A stretch of DNA of 64,000 nt from VXNE01 sp965208745 (lineage in GTDB: Bacteria > Pseudomonadota > Gammaproteobacteria > Pseudomonadales > Azotimanducaceae). A program made the translations under genes and the position numbers. The stretch covers positions 372,001 to 436,000 of the forward strand of contig CBDBPN010000004.1 of the NCBI GenBank assembly GCA_965208745.1. Reading direction: 5' to 3'. The notes beneath the pieces were generated by a model. It made no database searches, had not been told where the DNA came from, and saw only the letters and a program-made list of their open reading frames with translations. This document shows positions 1-8,756 of the stretch, in pieces (position 1 is the first letter of the stretch; every line of letters begins with the position of its first letter).

Positions 1-2
1 GG

Positions 3-509
3 ACGGTGGACTTCCGGAACACGGTCGTCATCATGACCTCGAACCTTGGTTCCTCCGTCATCCAGGAACTGGCGGGCGCGGCCTCGTGGCACCGGCGCGA
101 AGACGCCTACCGCGAGATGAAGGACAAGGTCATGGAACTCGTGACCCAGCAGTTTCGCCCCGAGTTCGTCAACCGGATCGACGAGGTGGTCGTCTTCCAT
201 CCCCTGGACCGTTCCCATATCCGGGCCATCACCGAGATCCAGGTCGGCCGGCTCCGGCAACGCCTCGCGGAATTCGACATCGGCCTCGAACTTTCCGAAG
301 AGGCGTTCGAGCGGCTGGGCAGCGCCGGTTTCGACCCCGTGTACGGCGCCAGGCCCCTCAAGCGCGCCATCCAGCAGCAGGTCGAGAACCCCCTCTCGAA
401 GGCGCTGCTCGCCGGCGAGTTCGCCACCCACGACACGGTGCGGGTGGAGACGGCCAACAACGCGCTCGCGTTCACGAGGAAGGCGACGGCCGCGGAGGCG
501 GCGGGATAG
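3..509 (+). CDS. clpB: ATP-dependent disaggregase ClpB, C-terminal fragment (5' end outside window)
   Basis: This is the last part of the second AAA+ module of the ClpB/Hsp104 chaperone, which threads aggregated proteins through a hexameric ring together with DnaK/DnaJ in the cytoplasm. The reading frame is open from the window edge, so the start lies upstream. The sensor-1 stretch (VVIMTSNLGS) is visible at the beginning, then FRPEFVNRIDEVVVF, and near the end the sensor-2 motif GARPLKRAIQ. The frame ends in TAG. A CbpA-type DnaJ gene follows 12 bases downstream on the same strand, a sensible partner in a heat-shock unit. Family assignment is secure; only about 168 residues are in the window. 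Confidence 0.95.
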   Translation, partial: TVDFRNTVVIMTSNLGSSVIQELAGAASWHRREDAYREMKDKVMELVTQQFRPEFVNRIDEVVVFHPLDRSHIRAITEIQVGRLRQRLAEFDIGLELSEEAFERLGSAGFDPVYGARPLKRAIQQQVENPLSKALLAGEFATHDTVRVETANNALAFTRKATAAEAAG

Positions 510-521
510 CCCGCCGACGGC

Positions 522-1481
522 ATGGAATTCCGGGACTACTACAGCGTACTCGGCGTGGAGCGCGGGGCGAGCCGGGAGGACATCAAGCGCGCCTACCGCC
601 GCCTCGCCCGCAAGTACCATCCGGATGTCAGCAAGGAATCCGACGCCGACGCCCGCTTCAAGGAGGTGGGCGAAGCGTACGAGGTCCTGAAGGACCCCGA
701 GAAACGGGCTGCGTACGACCAGCTCGGCAGCAACTGGCGGGCCGGCCAGGAGTTCCGACCGCCGCCCGGCTGGGAGCGGCAGTTCCGCTTCGAGACGGGC
801 ATGGACGGCGCCGGCGGGTTCAGCGACTTCTTCCAGGCGATCTTCGGGGACGGCGGCATGTTCGGCAACGCCGCCGGCCCGGGCGGACCGTCAGGTGCGG
901 GCCCCTTCGCCGACACCCTGCGCGGCCACCGCGGCTTCGGCGGCGACGCCCGGGGAAGGGACGCGCGCGCCGTGCTGCACGTGACGCTGGAGCAACTCGC
1001 TTCGCGGGGACCCGTGGAAGTCGCCCTGAACCAGGCGGGCGGATCCGGCGCCAAGCGGCTCAAGGTCAAGGTGCCGCCCGGGCTCACCGACGGGCAGAGC
1101 TTCCGCCTGCGCGGCCAGGGGGACGCAGGCGCGGGCAGCGGCGTTTCCGGGGACCTCTATCTCGAGCTGCGCCTGCTGCCGCATCCCGAGTTCACCGTGG
1201 ACGGTCTCGACATCCGGTCCGAAGTTGCGGTTGCGCCGTGGGAGGCCGTCCTCGGCACCAGCGTCTCCGTGCCGACGCTGACGGGCCGCGTGAAGCTCAA
1301 GATCCCACCCGGCACGACCGGCGGCAAGCGCCTGCGGCTCGCGGGCCGCGGCCTGCCCGGGTCACCGGCAGGGAATCACCTGGTCACGGTGCGGGTCGAC
1401 GTGCCGGCGCACGTGACGCCGCGGGAAAGAGCCCTCTACGAGTCGCTCGCGGAAGCTTCCGACTTCAATCCCAGGGGGTAA
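522..1481 (+). CDS. cbpA: DnaJ-class co-chaperone, CbpA type
   Basis: A 319-residue J-domain protein that would stimulate the ATPase of DnaK. The J domain spans about residues 3-70 with the HPD motif at residues 33-35 (KYHPDVSKE). A Gly/Phe-rich linker follows (about 75-150), then two beta-rich client-binding domains (about 155-310). The four CxxCxGxG zinc repeats of classical DnaJ are absent, so this is the CbpA/DjlA-like class B architecture. The ATG at 522 is 12 bases after the clpB stop, and the two genes are probably cotranscribed. It converges on the DksA-like gene that ends at 1492. Confidence 0.92.
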   Translation: MEFRDYYSVLGVERGASREDIKRAYRRLARKYHPDVSKESDADARFKEVGEAYEVLKDPEKRAAYDQLGSNWRAGQEFRPPPGWERQFRFETGMDGAGGFSDFFQAIFGDGGMFGNAAGPGGPSGAGPFADTLRGHRGFGGDARGRDARAVLHVTLEQLASRGPVEVALNQAGGSGAKRLKVKVPPGLTDGQSFRLRGQGDAGAGSGVSGDLYLELRLLPHPEFTVDGLDIRSEVAVAPWEAVLGTSVSVPTLTGRVKLKIPPGTTGGKRLRLAGRGLPGSPAGNHLVTVRVDVPAHVTPRERALYESLAEASDFNPRG

Positions 1482-1491
1482 CGGCGCGTAC

Positions 1492-1830
1492 TCAGGCGCG
1501 GTCCACGGCCTCGGCGCACTTGATGCAGAGGGTCACGGAGGGCAGCACGTTCAGCCGCGCCTCGCCGATCTCGTCCCCGCAACGCATGCAGTACTCGTAG
1601 TCGCCAGTGTCGATGCGCCGGAGCGCGATCTCGGTGGAACGCAGTTCCGCGCTCAGTTCGCCGTCGAGCGCCACCAGCACGCCCTGGTTCTCGAGTTCCA
1701 CCGCCTGTTCGGCGAAATCCGCCGACAGCGGCTCGGACCGGTGCTGCGTATGGCTCGCGACGCGGGCCATCCGCTCCGCCAACTCCGCTCGCCGCGCCAC
1801 GAGGTCGCGACGGCGCTGCTCAAGGTCCAT
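1492..1830 (-). CDS. DksA/TraR-family C4 zinc-finger protein
   Basis: A 112-residue protein with an N-terminal coiled coil (about residues 2-75) followed by a four-cysteine zinc finger, C81-x2-C84-x17-C102-x2-C105. This is the layout of DksA/TraR proteins, which enter the secondary channel of RNA polymerase. It is shorter than E. coli DksA (151 residues), so it is more like the short TraR/YbiI relatives or a truncated DksA paralogue. The coiled-coil tip acidic residues that define true DksA are not obvious. It starts at ATG 1830 and stands alone, convergent with cbpA. Confidence 0.85.
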   Translation of the reverse strand: MDLEQRRRDLVARRAELAERMARVASHTQHRSEPLSADFAEQAVELENQGVLVALDGELSAELRSTEIALRRIDTGDYEYCMRCGDEIGEARLNVLPSVTLCIKCAEAVDRA

Positions 1831-1902
1831 GCGGCAACCCTAAACCAACGGGTTAGCCGTGACAAACGGATTCGACCGAAAGTGGCTTCCCGGGCAAGCC
1901 CG

Positions 1903-3282
1903 TCAGCGTATCGCGATGAACGTCCGCGTATTGCCGCGCTGTACGTAGAGGGCGAGCGCGCCGTCCTGCTGGCTGACGATGTCGAAGAACTCCCGCGTGT
2001 TCGCGACCTGGCGCCGGTTTACCGCGATGACGATGTCGCCCGCCTGGAGGCCCGCGCGGGCCGGGCCGCTGCCCGGGTCCACCCGCATCACTTCCACGCC
2101 GCGCACTTCCCCGGCGAGCGGATGCTGAGGCCCGATGTCCCGGAACTCCGCGCCGTCGAAACGGTCGGACGTGCCGCCGACCGCGGCGGCAGTGAACTGT
2201 CCTTCCCCGATGGCGACCGTCTTCTCGAGTCGTTCGCCTTCGCGGAGCAGCGCCACGACGACTTCCTCTCCGACGCGCACGAGCCCTACGCGGTTGCGCA
2301 GGTCGGCGGCTCCGTCGACGGCCTCGCCGTCGATGCTCACGATCACGTCGTAGGGCCGGATGTCCGCCTGCTCGGCGGGCGAACCATCCATGACCTGTGA
2401 CACGACCGCACCCGTGGTCGCGTCGAGGCCCAGGCCCTCCGCCACGTCCGGGCTGACGTTCGAGATCACGACGCCGAGCACGCCGCGCCGGACCTCGCCG
2501 AACTCGAGCAACTGGTCCACGACGGCCGTCACCATGCGGGTCGGCACGGCGAAGCCGATGCCGACGCTGCCCCCGCTCGGCGAGTTGATGGCGGTGTTGA
2601 TACCGACCAGTTGACCGTCGAGGTCCACCAGGGCGCCGCCCGAGTTGCCCCGGTTGATCGACGCGTCGGTCTGTATGAAGTCCTCGTACCCCTCGTTACC
2701 CCCGACGATGCCCAGGCCGCTGCGTCCCAGGGCGCTCACGATTCCGAGCGTGACGGTCTGGCCCAGGCCGAACGGGCTCCCGATCGCCACCACGAAGTCC
2801 CCCACCTCCAGCGAGTCCGAGTCGCCAGGCGGGAGCGCCACCAGGTCGTCGGCCTCGATGCGCAGGAGGGCTACGTCCGTGCGGGGGTCGCTGCCCACGA
2901 GGGTCGCCTCGAACTCGCGGCGGTCCTGCAGCGTCACGACGATCTCTTCCGCGCCGTTGACCACGTGGTGGTTGGTCACGACGAGACCCTCGTCGCTGTC
3001 GACGATCACGCCGGACCCGATGCCCTGTATGGGTACGCTCCGCCGACCGGGCGCATTGAAGAAGCGCCGAAATATGGGATCGTCGAGCAGCGGGTTCTGC
3101 TGCATGCGCCGTCCCCGCACAGAGATGTTCACCACGGCCGGGGTGACTTCCTTGAGCACGGGTGCGACCGTGAGCCTCTCGCTCACCGTTTCGGCGCCCG
3201 CCGCGGCGCCCGCGAGGGTGACGCCGGCAAGGGCAAGCAGCGCACAACGGGCAAGGGGGAGGAAATCGGTACGTATCGTCAA
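1903..3282 (-). CDS. degQ: Periplasmic serine protease of the HtrA/DegQ (Do) family
   Basis: A 459-residue exported protease/chaperone for misfolded envelope proteins. I chose the TTG at 3282 because a GGAGG lies about five bases upstream and it gives a clean signal peptide (hydrophobic core at residues 8-28, cleavage near AAAGA-ET). The trypsin-like triad is complete: His106 (TNHHVVNG), Asp136 (DPRTDVALL) and Ser214 (GNSGGA). Two PDZ domains follow at about residues 255-340 and 370-455. The open frame continues upstream to 3951, but that part overlaps the ThuA gene and does not look coding. Gene symbol by similarity; degP or mucD would be equally possible names. Confidence 0.93.
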   Translation of the reverse strand: MTIRTDFLPLARCALLALAGVTLAGAAAGAETVSERLTVAPVLKEVTPAVVNISVRGRRMQQNPLLDDPIFRRFFNAPGRRSVPIQGIGSGVIVDSDEGLVVTNHHVVNGAEEIVVTLQDRREFEATLVGSDPRTDVALLRIEADDLVALPPGDSDSLEVGDFVVAIGSPFGLGQTVTLGIVSALGRSGLGIVGGNEGYEDFIQTDASINRGNSGGALVDLDGQLVGINTAINSPSGGSVGIGFAVPTRMVTAVVDQLLEFGEVRRGVLGVVISNVSPDVAEGLGLDATTGAVVSQVMDGSPAEQADIRPYDVIVSIDGEAVDGAADLRNRVGLVRVGEEVVVALLREGERLEKTVAIGEGQFTAAAVGGTSDRFDGAEFRDIGPQHPLAGEVRGVEVMRVDPGSGPARAGLQAGDIVIAVNRRQVANTREFFDIVSQQDGALALYVQRGNTRTFIAIR

Positions 3283-3412
3283 TGGAACCTCCAAGTCACA
3301 ACTACAACCCGCCGTCCCGCCCATTATATGGACGCCGGGCATGACGGCATCGCATACAGTCGACAACACGGCCATTCCGGTTGGGCGGGCGCGCGCCCGC
3401 GTCAGCGCACGT

Positions 3413-4084
3413 TCAGGTTCGGGACGCGGGTCGGCGCATCGCCCAGTGACATCCGCGCCGCACGATCTCGCGCGCCTCCGGCACGTCGAAGTCCGCGGCC
3501 ACGTGGCCGAGCGAGCTGTAGAAGACCCGGCCCGCACCGTAGCGCTTCTTCCAGCAGACGGGCATGACGACGCCCTCCACCCAGTCGATGCCCCAGTGGC
3601 GGCCATCGAAGGTGGTGGTCGCCAGCACCTCGTTCGAGGGGTCGACATGCATGAAGTACTGCTCCGAGTGCATCGCGAAGTCGGGGAGCCCCGCGACGAT
3701 CGGGTCGTCCGAGACGATCTGCACCCTGTAATCGATGATCCCGCCGGGATGGCAGATGAACTGGCCGCCGACCATGAACTGGTACTCGACGTTGGCGCGG
3801 AAGGCGTCGCCCATGCCGCCGTGCCATCCCGCGCACCCCGTACCGCCGCGCACCGCGCGCAACAGGCCGCGCTCCTCGTCCAGCCCGATGCGGGCCATCG
3901 TCCAGATCGGGACGACGAGGTCCACGCTCCGCATGAACGTCTCGTCCGCAAGCGGGGCCAGCGAGTCCGAGACCGTCACGTCGCAGCCGTCCCCGCGAAG
4001 CACGTCCGCGAAGATGCCCGCGGTCGCTTCCGGCTCGTGGCCGTGCCAGCCGCCCCAGGTAATGAAGACGCGCGGCTCAGGCAT
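3413..4084 (-). CDS. ThuA-like domain protein (class I glutamine amidotransferase fold)
   Basis: A 223-residue protein of the ThuA (trehalose utilisation) family, often found beside sugar dehydrogenases. Recognisable stretches are the N-terminal ITWGGWHGHEP, the central GGTGCAGWHGGMGDAF and the C-terminal PVCWKKRYGAGRVFYSSLGH. It starts eight bases inside the end of the upstream Gfo/Idh/MocA gene, so the two are translationally coupled. Together they suggest oxidation or turnover of a sugar-like substrate, which cannot be named from sequence. There is no signal peptide. Confidence 0.88.
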   Translation of the reverse strand: MPEPRVFITWGGWHGHEPEATAGIFADVLRGDGCDVTVSDSLAPLADETFMRSVDLVVPIWTMARIGLDEERGLLRAVRGGTGCAGWHGGMGDAFRANVEYQFMVGGQFICHPGGIIDYRVQIVSDDPIVAGLPDFAMHSEQYFMHVDPSNEVLATTTFDGRHWGIDWVEGVVMPVCWKKRYGAGRVFYSSLGHVAADFDVPEAREIVRRGCHWAMRRPASRT

Positions 4085-5174
4085 CGAGGGCTCCTTCGTC
4101 CAGGTCGCGCGGCAGCGGGGCCGGCCGCTCCGGGCGGGTCGTCAGTGCGACGTGAACACCGTCCCGGGCCGAGCGCCCGAACGCCTCCATCGCCTCGAGG
4201 ACATGCAGCGCCAGTGCTCCGCTGCAGCGATGCGGCCGGCCTGTCCGCAGCGCGGTGCAAAGGTCCGCCAGGCCGATGCTGCGCATGTTGTCGGTATAGC
4301 CATGGGTCAGCGGCGCTTCTCGCCACTCGCCTCCGCCCTCCGATACGCGCACGGATCCGCCGAACCGGTTCGGGTCGGGCGCCGACAGGCTTCCCTCGAC
4401 GCCATGAATCTCGAGCCAGCGGTTCGAGTGCCGCCAGACGTCGAAGCTCATGACCACGGTGGCGACGGCGCCGCCGTCGAACTCCAGCACGCCCGCCGCA
4501 TGGGTGTCGACCTCCACCGGGATGGACTCTCCCGCACGCGGCTCCGAACCGATACGCCGCGCATCGACGCCCCGGCAGCACAACGCGGCAACCCGCCGGA
4601 CCGGCCCCAGGGCGTGCACGAGCGCCGTCAGGTAGTACGGCCCCATGTCGAACAGGGGCCCGCCGCCGGCCCGGTAGTAGAAGTCGGGGTTCGGGTGCCA
4701 GGACTCGTGGCCGTGGTTCATCATGAACGCCGTGGCGGACACCGGCCGGCCGATCGCACCCGCGTCGATCAGCCCGCGAACCGTCTGGTGCCCGCCGCCC
4801 AGAAACGTGTCCGGCGCGCATCCGACCCGCAGGCCCGCGTCTCGCGCCTGGGCCAGGACCTCCGAGCCGGCGGCGAAATCGAGTGCGAACGGCTTTTCGC
4901 AGTAAACGTGCTTTCCCGCCGAGAGCGCCGCCCGATTGACGGTCGCGTGCGCCGCCGGGACAGTGAGATTGAGAATCGCCTCGACATCGTCCCGGGCGAG
5001 CAGGTCGTCGACGGTGAGCGGCTCGATCCGGTACTCCCGGCCGATGGCCGCCGCGGCGGCCGGCACGAGGTCGGCGCACGCTACGACCTCGAACGCCCCG
5101 AACCTGGTCGACGCCCGCAGGTAGGCCGGCGCGATCGTGCCGCAGCCGACTACGCCAACCCGCACCGGATCCAT
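4077..5174 (-). CDS. Gfo/Idh/MocA-family NAD(P)-dependent oxidoreductase
   Basis: A 365-residue dehydrogenase predicted to oxidise a sugar, inositol or related polyol in the cytoplasm. The Rossmann fingerprint VGVVGCGTIA is at residues 6-15 and the family EKP motif (CEKPFAL) at residues 93-95. The C-terminal alpha/beta domain includes NHGHESWHPNPDFYYRAGG and a GPYYL stretch. The ATG at 5174 follows a GCGAGGTG Shine-Dalgarno. The open frame extends to 5375 but that part runs into the divergent hydrolase gene. It is coupled to the ThuA-like gene. Confidence 0.92.
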   Translation of the reverse strand: MDPVRVGVVGCGTIAPAYLRASTRFGAFEVVACADLVPAAAAAIGREYRIEPLTVDDLLARDDVEAILNLTVPAAHATVNRAALSAGKHVYCEKPFALDFAAGSEVLAQARDAGLRVGCAPDTFLGGGHQTVRGLIDAGAIGRPVSATAFMMNHGHESWHPNPDFYYRAGGGPLFDMGPYYLTALVHALGPVRRVAALCCRGVDARRIGSEPRAGESIPVEVDTHAAGVLEFDGGAVATVVMSFDVWRHSNRWLEIHGVEGSLSAPDPNRFGGSVRVSEGGGEWREAPLTHGYTDNMRSIGLADLCTALRTGRPHRCSGALALHVLEAMEAFGRSARDGVHVALTTRPERPAPLPRDLDEGALDA

Positions 5175-5280
5175 CACCTCGCCACCGCAGACGGCCCGTC
5201 CCGCAACTGCCCCATCCCGGCCATCATAGCCGGCCGGTGCATATAATCGCGGTCCCACGCTTTGCCCGGTCCCGCCGCCC

Positions 5281-6000
5281 ATGATCGAAACCGAACTCGA
5301 CATCCAGACCGCCGACGGCGCGATGAACACCTTCATCACGCACCCGGAGGAAGGCGGCCCGTTCCCGCTCGTCATCTTCTACATGGACGCGCCCGGCAAA
5401 CGCGAGGAGCTCCACGACATGGCGCGCCGCATCGCGACGGTGGGCTATTACGTCGTGCTGCCGAACCTGTACTACCGGCGGGTCCGCGAGTTCCACATGG
5501 GCATGCCCGGGGCGACCCGGGAGCGCATGCGGGAACACATGGACGCCACCACGGACGCCATGGTCCGCGAGGACACCCGGGCGCTGCTCGACTTCGCGGC
5601 GGAACGCGACGCCGCGCGCGGCGGGCCCGTGGGCGCGGTCGGCTACTGCATGAGCGGACCGTTCGTGTTCGCCGCCGCCGCCGAGTTTCCGGACCGCATC
5701 AAGGCCGCCGCGTCATTCCACGGGGTGCGTCTCTACGGCGACAACGCGCCGCACGGCACGGCCGACCGCATCGAGGGCGAGATCTACTTCGGCTGCGCGG
5801 AACTCGACCCGCTGGCGCCGCCCTCGATGATCGACCCCCTCGAAGAGCACCTCGCGTCGACCGGCATCAACTACCGCATCGAGTGGTACCCGGGCGCCGA
5901 CCACGGCTTCGTCTTCCCGACGCGGGAGGGCAAGTACCACAAGCCTTCGGCGGAGCGGCACTGGGAGCGGCTGTTCGCGCTGTTCCAGCGCAACCTGTAG
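5281..6000 (+). CDS. Dienelactone hydrolase-family alpha/beta hydrolase
   Basis: A 239-residue alpha/beta hydrolase. The nucleophile elbow is G-Y-C-M-S-G with Cys123, which matches the cysteine nucleophile of carboxymethylenebutenolidase. Asp176 (ELDPLAPP) and His208 (GADHGFVFP) complete the expected triad. Family members hydrolyse dienelactones or other small esters; the substrate here is unknown. It is transcribed divergently from the Gfo/Idh/MocA gene, with about 106 bases between the starts. A short perfect inverted repeat (6017-6022 with 6026-6031) sits just after the stop and could end transcription, but it has no T-tract. Confidence 0.9.
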   Translation: MIETELDIQTADGAMNTFITHPEEGGPFPLVIFYMDAPGKREELHDMARRIATVGYYVVLPNLYYRRVREFHMGMPGATRERMREHMDATTDAMVREDTRALLDFAAERDAARGGPVGAVGYCMSGPFVFAAAAEFPDRIKAAASFHGVRLYGDNAPHGTADRIEGEIYFGCAELDPLAPPSMIDPLEEHLASTGINYRIEWYPGADHGFVFPTREGKYHKPSAERHWERLFALFQRNL

Positions 6001-6030
6001 CGCCCCGGCCCCGCCCACCGGGCATCCCGG

Positions 6031-6489
6031 TCAGCGCTGCGCGGAAGACGGCGAGACGGCTTGTCCGGCCGCCGGAGAGGCGGGCACCACGATGGCCGTT
6101 TGCCCCGCAGGCGGCGCGGCCCGGGCGAAAAGGCCCATGCCGCTGGCCACCGTCAAGGCGCTGAAGAGAAGGGCGAACCCCGTCGTCAACAGGGTGAGCC
6201 GCGAGTTGAGGCCGCGCATATCTCGCCACGCAGGGCATCCACCCTGCTCCCGAGTTCGCCACGCACCTGCTGGATCTCCACACGCAGATCACCGCGCACC
6301 TGCTCGATCTCCGCGCGCAGGTCACCCCCGCACACCCTGGAATCCCGCCTCGAGATCGCTCTGCACCGCCACATGTGCACCGAGTTCCGTGCCGAGCGAG
6401 CGCGCAAGGCCCTCGGCCTGTTCGCGCTCCATGCCGGTCTCGCGCAACGCATCGCTGACCTTCAGTGTATCGATCACTGGTTGGCCCAT
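6031..6489 (-). pseudogene. Coiled-coil protein with C-terminal membrane segment, broken by two compensating frameshifts
   Basis: Read from ATG 6489 the frame gives MGQPVIDTLKVSDALRETG and about 55 residues ending in GVRG, then hits TGA because of one extra G in a five-G run (RC of 6326-6330). The next frame continues naturally with three 11-residue coiled-coil repeats (DLRAEIEQVRG, DLRVEIQQVRG, ELGSRVDALRG). About two extra bases near 6219-6222 return reading to the original frame: MRGLNSRLTLLTTG and a transmembrane segment (about LLTTGFALLFSALTVASGMG). Net change is +3, so the intact product would be about 150 residues. The architecture resembles small membrane-anchored coiled-coil proteins; function is unknown. 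Either a decayed gene or two read errors. Confidence 0.7.
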
Positions 6490-6624
6490 TGGGGTCGCTC
6501 CCGAAGCATCTCCGATCTTCCGCCCCGACGATCCGGGGCGCCATCCGTCCCGGCTGCGGCCGGTCGGTCAGGTGATTGGAGGGCAGCCGAAAGCCTGTGT
6601 CTGTAGCGCCCCGGGGTAGTCGGA

Positions 6625-6921
6625 TCAGCGGTCCTGGTGCGCGTGCTCGTGCAGCAGCACCCGGTCGTAAATCGCCGTGACGTGCTCGAAGTTCAGGATG
6701 AGGGAGTGCGAAATGGGCCGGTGGGGATTGTCGTTGTCGTGCAGGTGGTACTTGAACCGCTTCTGCTCCTGCCCCTGCAGGAACGCGTCGTAGTCCCGCG
6801 ACAACTCGCGGACGTCGCTGACGATCTCGGTGCTCCAGGTCGCCCTGAACGGGCCCAGGACGGCTCCGCCCGCGAGCGCGATCGTGATCTCGTGGTTGGT
6901 GAGGCCCCGTTCTTCGGACAT
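6625..6921 (-). CDS. Hypothetical protein, 98 residues
   Basis: A small protein I do not recognise. ATG 6921 is preferred over the upstream ATG at 6942 because GGGGGAG lies seven bases before it. The protein opens with MSEERGLTNHEITIALAGG and continues with a mixed, charged sequence that includes HLHDNDNPHRPISHS and a His-rich tail (HEHAHQDR). No signal peptide or membrane segment is visible. Codon use and the Shine-Dalgarno support it as real. It is oriented away from the VOC gene at 7086. Confidence 0.6.
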   Translation of the reverse strand: MSEERGLTNHEITIALAGGAVLGPFRATWSTEIVSDVRELSRDYDAFLQGQEQKRFKYHLHDNDNPHRPISHSLILNFEHVTAIYDRVLLHEHAHQDR

Positions 6922-7085
6922 CGGCGGCTCCCCCGCTTCCATTCGCGGCTACCTTATGCCGAGGCGGCGGGGCTTTCCAGAGCGTCGGGCGGGCCGACCA
7001 TCTGGTAAGCTCGAAGGCTGTCCGACGGGCGCCGGAAGCCGCCGCCCCGGGCGCCCAAGTCATTCGTTCACCCTGGAGACGCAGC

Positions 7086-7475
7086 ATGGCCCTGACTGGA
7101 TTCGACCACCTGGTGGTCCGGGTTTCCGACCTCGACGAGGGCATCGCGACCTACCGCGACCGCCTCGGACTCACGCTCGACCGCATTGACGAGAGCGAGG
7201 CGCTCGGCATCAGGCAGGCGTTCTTCAACCTGCCGAACGGCGGCTTCATCGAGGTCGTCGCGCCAACGGACCCGGACGGAGCCGTGGGCCGCGCTCTCGA
7301 AGGCCGGGGCGAGGGCATCCACACCATCGCCTTCGAAGTCGACGACGTCGCGGAGACCGCGGCGGCGATGCGCGAAGCCGGCGCCCGCCTGATCGGCGAG
7401 GGCGGCCCGCAGGTGTTCGTGCACCCGAAGTCCACCCACGGGATCCTGCTGCAGCTTTCCGCGAAGTCCGAGTAG
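7086..7475 (+). CDS. VOC-superfamily protein, similar to methylmalonyl-CoA epimerase/glyoxalase
   Basis: A 129-residue vicinal-oxygen-chelate protein with two beta-alpha-beta-beta-beta modules. Likely metal-binding positions are His8 (GFDHLVV), a central Glu (GGFIEVVAP), His in GIHTIAFEVDD and a C-terminal Glu or Gln (GILLQL). This pattern fits methylmalonyl-CoA epimerase-like and glyoxalase-like enzymes. Start ATG 7086 follows a GGAG (7075-7078). It stands alone between oppositely oriented genes, so context does not identify a substrate. Confidence 0.85.
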   Translation: MALTGFDHLVVRVSDLDEGIATYRDRLGLTLDRIDESEALGIRQAFFNLPNGGFIEVVAPTDPDGAVGRALEGRGEGIHTIAFEVDDVAETAAAMREAGARLIGEGGPQVFVHPKSTHGILLQLSAKSE

Positions 7476-7490
7476 CGCCCCGCGCCTCTC

Positions 7491-7886
7491 CTAAGCGCGG
7501 GCCGCGTCCGCCTCCCGGACCGCCGCGAACCAGCGCCCGGAGTGCGGCAGGCACAGCAGCACCAGGGCGCCGACCTGCATGGCGGAGCAGAGCAGCTCCG
7601 ACGATGTCGTGTTCGCGAACGCCGACGCCAGCGATTCGGCGTTGGCCACGCCCCACGCGGAGGCCGCGAACACCAGGCCGATGGCGACGCGCACCCAACC
7701 GAGCCCGCGGAAGGCGGCGTAGGCCAGCAGCGTCCAGAGCATCACGAAGAAGACCCTGGCGCCGTTGCTGACCACCGTCTCCGGCCAGACCAGCCAGACG
7801 ACGAGCAGTATGGCCGCGGAGCCCAGCAGCAGTCCCGCCGCCACGGCGACGGGCCAAGGCCGTATCGGCAAGTCCGAGGGGAACAC
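7491..7886 (-). CDS. Hypothetical integral membrane protein
   Basis: A 131-residue protein made mostly of four hydrophobic segments at about residues 13-33, 44-60, 64-82 and 100-115, with a short charged C-terminus. No family is recognised. It lies downstream of the MOSC and DUF1330 genes on the same strand, 22 bases after the MOSC stop, so it may be the last gene of a three-gene unit. An inner-membrane location is inferred from the hydrophobicity only. Confidence 0.65.
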   Translation of the reverse strand: MFPSDLPIRPWPVAVAAGLLLGSAAILLVVWLVWPETVVSNGARVFFVMLWTLLAYAAFRGLGWVRVAIGLVFAASAWGVANAESLASAFANTTSSELLCSAMQVGALVLLCLPHSGRWFAAVREADAARA

Positions 7887-7908
7887 TTCGGCTGGCGCAG
7901 GCGGCCGG

Positions 7909-8367
7909 TCAGACCACGCGGATCTCGTCGCCGGGAGCGATCACGCCGCCCTCGACGACACGCGCCCGCAATCCGCCGCGATTCGCAAGCGCCTTCACGA
8001 CGTCGGAAGCGGACACCGACGGGGTCACGAGGCGCCTGCCGAGGCTCGCGCAGGGATCGCACGGTTCGAGCCCCTCGAGCAAGGCCGTGCCGACCGCAAA
8101 CCGTTGACCGACCAGAGGATTCAGCTCGACCCCCGTGGTGAGCACGTTGCGCCGCGTCGCCGAGCCCTCGATGTCGAGACCCGTAGCGGCATTGAAGGCG
8201 TCGACGGCCTCTTCCTCGATGAAGGTCACCTCGCTGGCCGGCACGCCGTCCGGCTCGGCGTGGTGGTGGTCGCCCTCGATACCGCGCCCCGGCACGAGCG
8301 TGCCCCGGTCCAGCGTCATGCAGGGACCCCCGCGCCGCGGAGCGACGTGGATCGCGACGATGGTCAC
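7909..8367 (-). CDS. MOSC-domain protein
   Basis: A 152-residue stand-alone MOSC domain, the C-terminal domain of molybdenum cofactor sulfurases, thought to carry sulfur or metal-sulfur species. Typical elements are GRGIEGDHHH near residue 28, TRRNVLTTGVELN and the cysteine-bearing GLEPCDPCASLG, where the conserved Cys would carry persulfide. The ATG at 8367 overlaps the stop of the upstream DUF1330 gene by four bases, so the two are coupled. Confidence 0.88.
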   Translation of the reverse strand: MTIVAIHVAPRRGGPCMTLDRGTLVPGRGIEGDHHHAEPDGVPASEVTFIEEEAVDAFNAATGLDIEGSATRRNVLTTGVELNPLVGQRFAVGTALLEGLEPCDPCASLGRRLVTPSVSASDVVKALANRGGLRARVVEGGVIAPGDEIRVV

Positions 8368-8756
8368 TCGGCGGCCTCCAGGGCCACGACGAAGTCCAGC
8401 TCGACCTTGCCCTCGCGCAGTTCGATCGCCTCCTGGTATTCCGGCGAGTTCCAGAACCCAAGGAAGTCGTCCAGCGACCGGAACCGCTCGACGGCGATGA
8501 ACCCTTCCGTCGGCATCGTGCCCTCCACCAGGTGCAGTCCCTCGCCATCGCTCCGCGCCAGCAGTTCGATCCCGGCCGCCTGGGCGGGAGCCGTGGCGAC
8601 CTTCGCATAGGCCTCAAGGCCCGAGGCGTCGATCATGCGCCCGCCCACGACCACGTAGGCGGCGGGCGCGGCCTGGCTCTCGGCCCACGCAACGCCCATC
8701 GAGGCGCCCAGCACGAGTCCGGCCGCGAGGGTGGCGACCGCGAGTAGGGTTCGCAT
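8364..8756 (-). CDS. Exported DUF1330-family protein
   Basis: A 130-residue protein with a clear Sec signal peptide (hydrophobic residues 4-24, cleavage after AWA) followed by a DUF1330 ferredoxin-like alpha/beta domain (AAYVVVGGRMID to the VERFRSLDDFLGFWNSPEYQ signature). ATG 8756 has GGGAGAG about five bases upstream. Function of the family is not established. It is divergent from the UGSC selenoprotein gene (163 bases between starts) and coupled to the MOSC gene. Confidence 0.85.
   Translation of the reverse strand: MRTLLAVATLAAGLVLGASMGVAWAESQAAPAAYVVVGGRMIDASGLEAYAKVATAPAQAAGIELLARSDGEGLHLVEGTMPTEGFIAVERFRSLDDFLGFWNSPEYQEAIELREGKVELDFVVALEAAE

Noticed and set aside
3283..3951. N-terminal extension of the HtrA protein
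   Set aside because: It overlaps the ThuA gene and lacks coding character; the TTG start gives a proper signal peptide and Shine-Dalgarno.
6186..6452. Independent small gene
   Set aside because: Its useful part is only the middle of the frameshifted coiled-coil gene; its N-terminus is not protein-like.
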